A stretch of DNA of 64,000 nucleotides from Nelumbo lutea. Lineage: Eukaryota; Streptophyta; Magnoliopsida; Proteales; Nelumbonaceae. The notes under the pieces are model-generated. The model was not told the DNA's origin. It ran no database searches and saw only the letters and a program-made list of their open reading frames with translations. The DNA lies in contig JAKGHH010000001.1 in NCBI GenBank assembly GCA_022828595.1, positions 72,784,401 to 72,848,400 of the forward strand, in the 5' to 3' direction. The position numbers and the translations under genes were made by a program. Shown here piece after piece: positions 59,301-64,000 of this stretch. The first letter of the stretch is position 1. Each line of letters opens with the position of its first letter.

Positions 59301-61600
59301 ATTGTGCAAAGGTGGCAGTAGTTTTGGGAGAAGACAAGCGAAACCTTTCATACTCTTCATGAGTGATAGAGACTAAATCCTTGCCCTTACCCATTCTTGA
59401 AAGAGGTGCCTTCTTTGTTGAAATTTTATTGCCACTATCATCTCCTGCAACAACATGATTAGCCCAAGAGGATGGCAGGCCATGTAGGTCATAGCAGAAG
59501 TTAACAGTATGTCCCTAACACCACTTCAACCACCTATAAGCCCATGACTCACTCTTATAACTCTTCTACCAAGCATATTTTTGCCTCCAACACCCCCCTG
59601 ATACCCACTAAAGCAGATCTCTCTTGCATGGGAACATGTTCATTATGTGGGTTCGAGGCAATCTGGATGCATGAAAACACTTCAGAAAGAGAAGGGAGGT
59701 CGCTACTGCCTAAAATCTGTGCTCTCACTGCTTCAAACTCACTCTTCAACCCGAATAAGAACCTTGCAACATCCATATGCTCTCGTTGCTCTTGTTGAAC
59801 TTTTAGGTCTGTGGTATGTGTAATATTCTTCCACTTCTCTTGGTCCTCAACCCTAATCTATGTGTAATAGCTGCCCTTAATATATTTTAGTTTACCTCTT
59901 TCAATCAAGGATACCCTAGCTAATTTAGCCCATGGTATATAGTTCGTGCCATTAAGCTTTATCCTAGTCAGTTGTGTATTATCAAGGTTGTACTAACTTT
60001 GAACACTGACAAGCTACCTCACCCCAGCCTGAACCACTTTTCCACTTTTCAAACGTAACACACTCAAAAAATGACCTTCCACACCACCATAAGCCATTCA
60101 ATCACCACATACCAGTCTCCAACTACTGCACGAAGCACTAATCCCTAGTCCTCTTTGAACTCCAAATAGAGGACCTTTAGAAAACCACAAAAAACTCACC
60201 GGCTGTCACGATTGGAGGCATAGATGCCTCCTTTCCTACAGGGCGATCAGTCGTTTCTGGTCCTTTTCTCTCCCCTTGATGCAAAGAAGATGCTCTCTAC
60301 TTGAAAAGAACAAGATGTTACAGTCTGACCAGGTCGATCACTGGTGCACTGATACCATGTTATCTTCCTTGGAAAGTTACTAAAAAGGCGAGAAAATAAG
60401 AAAATTCAAGAAAAGGAGTGTGGTCAAGAGAAAGAGAGAGAAAGTAGAAAAGAAGGAAGAGAAAAGGAGGGTTTTGAGAGAACATGAATCAACGCACTAA
60501 GCTTTAATAACAAGCAAAAGTACAATACTGCCCTTAAAAAGAGATAACATGAGACAAAACATAAACAAGAGAATAAATGACCAAAATACCCCCACTAACT
60601 AGACTTCAACATAGAGCATTGCAACCATAAATCTGAGAGGCAAAACTTCAAATATTCTGCAAATGATTTGAGTTGGATTAAACAATAAGTTAGTGTAATT
60701 GAGGTAAGCAATATCTACAACTTCCTAAACAGTTCGTTTAATGCTATGTTTGGTTTGACAGAAAATAAGAGAGAAAGCTGAGGGAAAGTTCTTAGGTAAT
60801 TCAATAAAAATTCTTAAGAACCTTCCCTCAAATTTTGTTTCTTTCTTATTTTCTATTAAACCAATAATAGCCTAAAGCTTCCATCTTGAGGCAAGTTGTG
60901 CGTTGGATGATAACTGGTATTTGGAGCAGCAAGAGGTTAGGTAGGTGGGAACACAATTGTGAGATGGTAGTGGACCTTTCAGTAGGGGCCTTTGGAAACT
61001 AATGTGGATGCTACCCAATATGAAAATTTATAAGTATTCGAAATGGAGTCCTAACTTAGAAATCATTCTTATTGATGAAAATTGGAATACTTTCTTTCTC
61101 ACTGAACTTAGTCTTGTAGTGATTGGCAACCATTTTCTTTTTTTTTTTTTCAATTGTCGGAACTTAATACTGTTTAGAAGGATGTAGAGATTAATCCAAC
61201 CTTGCTTTCTTTTCTGTGACTAATGTTCCCAGGTTCGCACATTTAGAGGTCACACAAATGAGAAGAACTTTGTAGGTCTCACCGTAAACAGTGAATATAT
61301 TGCTTGTGGCAGCGAAACAAATGAAGTTTTTGTTTATCACAAGGTTAGAAAAATTTCAAGAATTCGGTCTCCTTAGTTTTTACTGCATAAAAAATTCTAA
61401 AATAATTTGGTAATGTTATTCACTTGCAGGCAATCTCCAAACCTGCAGCTTGGCATAGATTCGGTTCATCTGACTTAGATGATACTGATGATGATGGAGG
61501 ATCCTACTTCATTAGTGCTGTATGTTGGAAGAGTGATTCTGCAACAATGTTAACAGCTAACAGTCAGGGAACGATCAAAGTGCTTGTATTAGCAGCTTAA
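38005..61600 (+). CDS. COP1: COP1: RING / coiled-coil / WD40 E3 ubiquitin-protein ligase
   Basis: Join of 38005-38355, 39350-39427, 41642-41797, 42080-42433, 42982-43139, 43240-43305, 45206-45284, 53453-53608, 53717-53815, 55989-56093, 56552-56731, 61233-61343 and 61430-61600. This gives 2064 nt and 687 residues, against 675 in Arabidopsis COP1. The protein works with SPA proteins as part of a CUL4-DDB1 ligase that ubiquitinates light-signalling activators such as HY5 in the dark. RING (C3HC4) uses C63, C66, C78, H80, C83, C86, C97 and C100. The coiled coil is at about 140-220, a bipartite nuclear signal (RKRR..QKRRQ) at 306-327 and WD40 repeats at about 388-687. All 12 introns are GT..AG, and the 13-exon plan matches Arabidopsis. 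The start ATG has A at -3 and G at +4. The N-terminal ~55 residues are Ala-rich and less conserved. No stop or frame break: expected functional. Confidence 0.97.
38356..39349 (+). other. COP1 intron 1
   Basis: 994 bp, gttagt..ttgtag. I see no transposon or gene in it. Confidence 0.9.
39350..39427 (+). CDS. COP1: COP1 exon 2 (residues 118-143)
   Basis: Encodes [20 protein letters not shown] and the following RRALQQ. 78 nt, phase 0 at both ends. Confidence 0.93.
39642..39919. mobile_element. hAT-type MITE in COP1 intron 2, perfect 8-bp target duplication
   Basis: Flanked by gttctcat at 39634-39641 and 39920-39927. Ends CAGTGTTTTCAA and TTTGAAACACTG are inverted repeats. 278 bp, no coding. The ACCGGTCGAACCG words resemble 16583-16838. 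Confidence 0.9.
40862..41222. mobile_element. second hAT-type MITE in COP1 intron 2, perfect 8-bp target duplication
   Basis: Flanked by acaggaag at 40854-40861 and 41223-41230. Ends CAGTGTTTTAAAAGGTGTGG and the complement CAATGTTTTGGAATGTGG match. 361 bp. It contains a (GGAA)n run (41041-41077) and many GAGGCAT/ATGCCTC words that can pair. Confidence 0.9.
41642..41797 (+). CDS. COP1: COP1 exon 3 (residues 144-195)
   Basis: Start of the coiled coil ([20 protein letters not shown], then RKMEQEEAE). The acceptor is the AG at 41640-41641. The earlier AG at 41636 would break the frame. 156 nt, phase 0 at both ends. Confidence 0.92.
42080..42433 (+). CDS. COP1: COP1 exon 4 (residues 196-313)
   Basis: End of the coiled coil ([20 protein letters not shown]), the [11 protein letters not shown] segment, a serine-rich linker and the first half of the nuclear signal (RKRRVHAQ). 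354 nt. Confidence 0.95.
42982..43139 (+). CDS. COP1: COP1 exon 5
   Basis: [18 protein letters not shown] (second half of the nuclear signal) to [14 protein letters not shown]. Ends in phase 2 (AG), completed by T at 43240. Confidence 0.95.
43240..43305 (+). CDS. COP1: COP1 exon 6
   Basis: [20 protein letters not shown] and the following VS. 66 nt. It ends in phase 2 (AG), completed by C at 45206 to Ser. Confidence 0.93.
43948..44049 (+). mobile_element. tail of an RTE-type LINE, with a 52-bp tandem duplication
   Basis: GAGATTCATGTAGCTGATTC is the conserved 3' coding end (..EIHVAD..) seen also at 48250. The word GATTCATGTAGCTGATTCAT recurs at 43972 and 44024. Lies in COP1 intron 6. Confidence 0.55.
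44050..44294. mobile_element. CAAGGTTCAAAA-family MITE, copy 1 (COP1 intron 6)
   Basis: Ends CATGGTTCGAAGTAT and the complement CACAGTTCAAAATTTC. Flanks atacaagg (44042-44049) and atataagg (44295-44302) are an 8-bp duplication with one mismatch. Contains GATACGATACGATAC words. Confidence 0.75.
45206..45284 (+). CDS. COP1: COP1 exon 7
   Basis: [20 protein letters not shown] then KVFEFSS: the beginning of the WD40 domain. Ends phase 0 before gtaagc. Confidence 0.95.
45749..46098. mobile_element. CAAGGTTCAAAA-family MITE, copy 2 (COP1 intron 7)
   Basis: Ends CAAGGTTCAAAATATCGATA and the complement CAAGGTTCAATATTTCAATA. Flanks gttggaat (45741-45748) and gttggatt (46099-46106), 7 of 8 identical. 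350 bp. Confidence 0.8.
47538..47737. mobile_element. CAAGGTTCAAAA-family MITE, copy 3, left part
   Basis: Left end CAAGGTTCAAAATTTTGCTG preceded by atttgtaa (47530-47537). No right end follows in place. The expected right end is found inverted at 47897-47933, after ttacaaat, the reverse complement of the left flank. Confidence 0.7.
47738..48022. repeat. 89-bp inverted repeat with a 107-bp loop
   Basis: Arms 47738-47826 and 47934-48022 are reverse complements at about 86 of 89 positions. The loop (47827-47933) carries the MITE right end in inverted orientation. The transcript of this intron could form a long hairpin. Confidence 0.9.
48001..48305 (+). mobile_element. 3' end of an RTE-type LINE
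   Basis: Reads [20 protein letters not shown] at the start and IHVADP near 48250-48270, the conserved C-terminal words of plant RTE-type reverse transcriptase frames. It ends in a (GAT)n tail (48288-48304), as RTE LINEs do. 5'-truncated. Confidence 0.7.
48446..48577. repeat. 66-bp perfect tandem duplication
   Basis: ACACCCAAGACACTTCTAAT.. repeats at 48446 and 48512 with no difference seen. Confidence 0.95.
49980..50941 (-). mobile_element. Helitron-like fragment(s) in COP1 intron 7
   Basis: On the - strand A|TCTATACTATTATAAAAAG starts at 50941 and TGACTAAAATGCCC follows, matching the ends at 7428 and 14185. 50325-50680 holds two ~240-bp repeat units. A related end-like stretch (GTGAAACTTTC..ACTAAAATACTC) lies at about 50110-50060. 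The distal end was not found. Confidence 0.5.
51085..52857 (+). pseudogene. LINE reverse transcriptase end, zinc-binding and RNase H domain
   Basis: Broken frames: polymerase tail (51098-51290), then a WKRW-like region, then [18 protein letters not shown] (about 52018-52075), a zinc-binding motif common at the end of plant L1 polyproteins. The frame 52193-52681 runs [13 protein letters not shown] to the RNase H start [20 protein letters not shown] and [11 protein letters not shown], then [11 protein letters not shown]. After one stop (52679) the domain ends with [17 protein letters not shown] (about 52778-52830). Several stops and shifts. Confidence 0.8.
51085..52981 (+). mobile_element. 5'-truncated L1-type LINE with target duplication
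   Basis: About 1.9 kb. The 5' end falls in the reverse transcriptase C-terminus ([20 protein letters not shown]), followed by the zinc-binding domain and RNase H, a TAATAAAATTC signal and an A-rich tail at about 52970. AAAGCTTCAATCTACT flanks it at 51069-51084 and 52982-52997, the long target duplication of target-primed insertion. It is in the same orientation as COP1. Confidence 0.85.
53453..53608 (+). CDS. COP1: COP1 exon 8
   Basis: [20 protein letters not shown] to [19 protein letters not shown]40 repeats. 156 nt, phase 0 at both ends. Confidence 0.95.
53717..53815 (+). CDS. COP1: COP1 exon 9
   Basis: [20 protein letters not shown] to LVSGSDDCK. 99 nt, WD40 repeat. Introns 8 (108 bp) and 9 flank it. 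Confidence 0.95.
53861..53879. repeat. (AC)n microsatellite in COP1 intron 9
   Basis: About 9 AC units, 45 bp after exon 9. Confidence 0.95.
53950..55215 (-). mobile_element. L1-type LINE fragment, antisense, in COP1 intron 9
   Basis: On the - strand the zinc-binding part of a plant LINE polyprotein reads [20 protein letters not shown] then CGMCGQE and [10 protein letters not shown] (about 54490-54300). The element ends in A9 (T9 at 53951-53959 on +). Other broken frames extend up to about 55215. No clear target duplication was found. Confidence 0.7.
55481..55956. repeat. 238-bp tandem duplication next to COP1 exon 10
   Basis: ACTAAGATGCCACACAAGTG.. begins at 55481 and 55719. The copies differ at only a few bases (for example TTTATAGACAGG against TTTTTTAGACAGG). 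The second copy ends 32 bp before exon 10. Confidence 0.95.
55989..56093 (+). CDS. COP1: COP1 exon 10
   Basis: [20 protein letters not shown] to [10 protein letters not shown]. 105 nt, WD40. Confidence 0.95.
56552..56731 (+). CDS. COP1: COP1 exon 11
   Basis: [20 protein letters not shown] to [16 protein letters not shown]. 180 nt, WD40. Confidence 0.96.
57029..57282. mobile_element. CAAGGTTCAAAA-family MITE, copy 4 (COP1 intron 11)
   Basis: Ends CAAGGTTCAAAACTTTAATA and the complement CAAGGTTCAAAATATTAATA. Flanks ggtaagca and gataagaa (6 of 8). 254 bp, with a GTATCGTATCGTATCGTATC run near 57072-57094. Confidence 0.8.
57569..57828. mobile_element. unclassified dispersed repeat fragment
   Basis: GGGTAAATTACAGACTGCCG then CTTTGGGGGTAGTGACACTTGGCCCCCTGAACTTTC: a transposon-end-like composition seen widely in plant genomes (familiar pattern, from memory). 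It abuts the truncated copia LTR at 57829. The other end was not found. Confidence 0.35.
57950..59060 (-). pseudogene. copia reverse transcriptase C-terminus and RNase H
   Basis: On the - strand the polymerase motif reads [11 protein letters not shown] (58860-58830), followed by degraded [14 protein letters not shown] linker words (about 58660). RNase H runs from about 58400, with the stretch [20 protein letters not shown] (about 58115-58060) and the end [20 protein letters not shown] (about 58030-57970). Stops and frame shifts break it. It joins the protease remnant near 59160 with integrase deleted. Confidence 0.8.
59160..60330 (-). pseudogene. copia gag and protease remnant
   Basis: The - strand frame 59776-59555 reads [20 protein letters not shown] then [17 protein letters not shown], a standard copia gag (UBN2-like) segment. 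Nearer the LTR are broken gag frames. Towards 59270 the protease active-site region appears as [18 protein letters not shown] words with stops. The word GTACCCATAACAAGGCAA occurs twice (59097 and 59158), near the deletion joint. Confidence 0.7.
60358..60611 (-). repeat. 5' LTR of the intron 11 copia element
   Basis: 254 bp, TGTTGAAGTCTAGTTAGTGG..GATAACA, followed directly by the primer-binding site. Its first ~120 bp align with 57945-57829. Confidence 0.8.
60742..60872. mobile_element. Tourist-like MITE (PIF/Harbinger type), 131 bp
   Basis: The ~33-bp inverted ends (TGCTATGTTTGGTTTGACAG and the complement GGCTATTATTGGTTTAATAG) extend into AAAATAAGAGAGAAA. Flanked by TAA on both sides (60739-60741, 60873-60875), the target of this superfamily. 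Confidence 0.8.
61233..61343 (+). CDS. COP1: COP1 exon 12
   Basis: [20 protein letters not shown] to [13 protein letters not shown]. 111 nt. Intron 12 after it is only 86 bp. Confidence 0.96.
61430..61600 (+). CDS. COP1: COP1 exon 13 with stop codon
   Basis: [20 protein letters not shown] to [14 protein letters not shown], then TAA at 61598-61600. Last WD40 blades. Confidence 0.96.
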   Translation, partial: AISKPAAWHRFGSSDLDDTDDDGGSYFISAVCWKSDSATMLTANSQGTIKVLVLAA

Positions 61601-62085
61601 ATAGGAAAAAAAGATAAAAAGGATATACCCAATTTGATTCTCATTAAACATGATGATCATTATTTTTGTATATATAAATATAATATTGAAATATGCAAAA
61701 GGCAATTTCAAAGAGTTTAATGTGGTTCTTGGTATTCCAATTTCCCTGTATTATCGCAACAGAAAAACCAAGTCTCAACTGGGGGGGGGGGCTTCTACAA
61801 CATTACACATGAATGTTTTTTGTTTCGTTTGTTGTTAAAATCACCATGTCAACAATTTGTTTTGAATAGAAAAACAATTCATGTTTTTGAAATCATCAAT
61901 ATGGTGGTTTCTAAAACAAAAACAAATATTGGAATACAGATGTTATGTAATCCAGGAAACAAGATATGAAAACATTTCTTTAAACCAAAATTTCAAGAAA
62001 AATAAACATGTATAGCGAAAAACTTGTTTTTTTAGGGATTTGGCATCAATCCACGGTCAGGATTCAGTCCACCCTTAGAGTGACA
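61601..62085 (+). other. COP1 3' flank
   Basis: AT-rich, with a G10 run at 61782-61791. It should hold the 3' untranslated region, but no canonical AATAAA is present close to the stop (the nearest AT-rich candidates are near 61670), so the end of the transcript is not called. Confidence 0.5.
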
Positions 62086-62282
62086 TATAAAAACCCCTTT
62101 TATAAAGGTTTCAATAACCAATTTGTTTTCAAACTAAATGATTAGAGTGGAGCTCTAGATTTCTAGGGGTGGGCTGACCTATAAAAACCCCTTTTAAGAA
62201 GGTTTCAATAACCAATTTGTTTTCAAACTAAATGATTAGAGTGGAGCTCAATAACCAATTTGTTTTCAAACTAAATGATTTT
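62086..62282. repeat. 94-bp direct repeat, two copies plus a partial third
   Basis: TATAAAAACCCCTTTTA..GGTTTCAATAACCAATTTG..GTGGAGCTC occurs at 62086 and 62180. Its second half (CAATAACCAATTTGTTTTC) recurs at 62249. Confidence 0.9.
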
Positions 62283-62431
62283 GATTTATTTTTCGTAACT
62301 CATAAGAAGAAAAATAATTCACATTGGAGAACACCCCTAAGTGTTAAGTTAGCATATTTTTTTTTCCTGATGAAAAACAGCCCTTAATGTTGTTTATGCT
62401 AGTGGACCCTTTGTGCATCCTTGCTAATGAG

Positions 62432-64000
62432 TAGAGGTGTAAATTGGGTCGTGTCGGCCATGACCTAGCACGAATTTGGATTGGCCTGGCTCAGCATGGC
62501 ACGATAGCCCGTGGGCCGTGCCAGGCCCGACACGATGGTCCGTGTCGTGTTGGGCTGGGGGTTCATAGTCTACGGGCGTGCCATGCCGCCCGCGGCCCAT
62601 GTGCAGGCATGGCCCAGCCCGTAGCATGACCTGTTGTGGGCCGGCATGGCCTGTAGGGCCCATAGCGTGCCATGCTCGGCCCATCCGAAAGCTTTCCATT
62701 TGGCCTGGTGGCCCCCTCCCCCCAATGGCTAGTTTCAACTTTTTAGGGTTTTTTTACAAAATATCCCCTATCAACTATAAATAGCTATATAAAGGGGGTG
62801 TTTTTGTATTTTGCTTATGGAGGGGAGAAAAATGATACAAATGCCTCCTACCAGCTATATAACAACTAGTTTAGGGGGCTTTTTGGGTAAAGTTATACAT
62901 AACTTTATAATGACCAAAATACCCCTTTCAATAACTAAAAAACAATTACTTTTTAGGGTATTTTGGGCAATTGAATTATTTTCATTTCCTATAAACAACC
63001 ATATCCTCCACCATTCTCATCACACCAATTCAACAATTGTCTTAATCTCTTTTCTCTCTCTCATACATTCTATGCAATTTGAGTAACTCTCATTGGCTGA
63101 TTGTCTAATTCTCCAATTCTCAAGTCTCAACTTTATTGAAGTTTCAACAAGAAGAAGGCTTGTTGCCTTGCTCAACGCCTCAACCAGCTTTAGTATCTCA
63201 AGTTAGCAATTTGGAAGGCTTGACATTGAAAGGCTTTAACCGTTGAAATCAAGTTGGGAATTTGGGATTCTGAACTGACAATTCGGGTAAGTCGAATTAA
63301 ATTAATATTATTTTTTTAGAATTAAAAAAAAATGACCGACTATTCCCAAAACCAATTCCCCAAGTTTAGTAGCCTGATTTGAAAAATATTTAAAATAGAG
63401 GATGTTGAGGGGAAGGGGAAAAAGAGAAATTTGCCAGAAATGTAGAGAAAACTTTACCTATTATAGTAAGGGTGGTACTGGCTATTTGAGTAGACATTTT
63501 TTCACACATGAAAATGAAGAAGAAATAACCCACAATTTAAATGAATTGTTGAAATAATGGAAATTAAATTTTAAAAATATTGGGAGAACATTTCTCCCCT
63601 TTATTGCTTAGCTACAATATCCTAAGATTAGGAAAGATGGTTTTGATATTTTACTTGAAACATATTGTGAAAATATGAATATTGAAATTGGAAATAAAAA
63701 ATAAAAAATTAATAATTTATTATTTGAAATGTACAGTTTATATGAATTTGATAATTTGAAATAGTAGGAAATAATCCTACAACTTTTAAAGCATCTAACA
63801 TCTTAAGGTCTTCTACAAGCAAATTTTATTTAATAAGTAGAAGAGAAAAACTTTTTTATTTAATAAGTAGAATGCAGGAATCTGCTACTTCTAGAACAAG
63901 TTCATTTATTGAACTTAATTTATTTACAGGCAAATTTTCTTGTTTAGGTGAGGGAATGAATAATTTTGATATTTTAGCCTGATTGAGTGAACATTCAAAA
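62432..64000 (+). mobile_element. hAT transposon, left part, leaves the window
   Basis: The left end TAGAGGTGTAAATTGGGTCG is followed by ~270 bp rich in GGCCCGTGCC words, then an untranslated stretch and a decayed transposase (63420-63990). The start resembles the MITE ends at 3318 and the fragment at 36423. The right end and target duplication lie outside the window. Confidence 0.65.
63420..63990 (+). pseudogene. hAT transposase remnant with BED zinc finger
   Basis: The frame from 63426 reads EICQKCRENFTYYSKGGTGY then LSRHFFTH: a BED-type finger with CxxC (C codons 63432 and 63441) and HxxxH. After a stop, fragments resemble the transposase interior (KDGFDILLETYCENM, about 63630) and, at about 63940, NNFDILA, which resembles the FDILAWW word of the C-terminal hAT dimerisation region. 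The middle part, about 300-400 residues in full transposases, is missing. Stops show it is inactive. Confidence 0.65.

Larger units (their letters stand above)
57829..60611 (-). mobile_element. Ty1/copia element, internally deleted, antisense in COP1 intron 11
   Basis: Read on the - strand: 5' LTR (60611-60358), primer-binding site TGGTATCAGTGCACCAG (60357 down), gag (about 60330-59540), a protease piece, the C-terminal half of reverse transcriptase, RNase H and a truncated 3' LTR (about 57945-57829) similar to the 5' LTR. Integrase and the first half of the polymerase are missing. Confidence 0.85.

Noticed and set aside
62424..62738. Overlapping GC-rich frames on both strands
   Set aside because: They come from the low-complexity GGCCCGTGCC words at the end of a hAT element, not from a gene.
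1..64000. CRISPR arrays, operons, rRNA genes or tRNA genes
   Set aside because: The repeats are tandem or dispersed transposon sequences without spacer structure, the genome is a plant nuclear one, and no tRNA or rRNA sequence was recognised by eye. A tRNAscan run would settle the tRNA question.

Overview
The window is nuclear DNA of a flowering plant. The best evidence is one intact, intron-split plant gene, COP1, a RING/coiled-coil/WD40 E3 ubiquitin ligase component and central repressor of light signalling. It runs on the + strand from 38005 to 61600 in 13 coding exons that join in frame to 687 residues. All splice sites are GT..AG. The surroundings are AT-rich and full of plant transposons: Tat-type Ty3/gypsy, Ty1/copia, LINEs, hAT-like and Tourist-like MITEs, and Helitron-like DNA. 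The species cannot be fixed from this sequence.

Layout. 1-2931: tail of a decayed gypsy element of Tat type, entering from the left edge. 3300-7150: AT-rich DNA with hAT-type MITEs and microsatellites. 7428-18560: a proposed pair of Helitron-like elements with ~240-bp repeats, one nested in the other in opposite orientation, also carrying MITEs. 19456-24236: a 5'-truncated copia element on the - strand, interrupted by unrelated DNA. 24308-34826: a ~10.5-kb Tat-type gypsy element with two LTRs, gag-pol in ruins, two RNase H domains and an antisense gene with its own TATA-like box. 34850-38004: intergenic DNA and the COP1 upstream region, with a 180-bp tandem repeat between inverted arms and ACGT-core light-response motifs. 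38005-61600: COP1. 61601-64000: downstream DNA and the left end of a hAT transposon with a decayed transposase that leaves the window.

COP1 is unusually large (23.6 kb for a 2.06-kb coding sequence) because introns 2, 6, 7, 9 and 11 hold transposons: two hAT MITEs with perfect 8-bp target duplications in intron 2, four copies of one MITE family in introns 6, 7 and 11, a 5'-truncated L1-type LINE with a ~16-bp target duplication in intron 7, an antisense LINE in intron 9, and an antisense copia element plus a Tourist-like MITE in intron 11. Exons and splice sites are untouched, so the gene looks functional. Apart from COP1, no intact host gene was found. All other long reading frames are transposon remnants or chance frames.

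I found no convincing undescribed molecular system. The most novel-looking observations are a MITE whose right end and target duplication lie inverted in the loop of an 89-bp inverted repeat (COP1 intron 7), the Helitron-like repeat family, and the promoter-bearing antisense gene inside the gypsy element.
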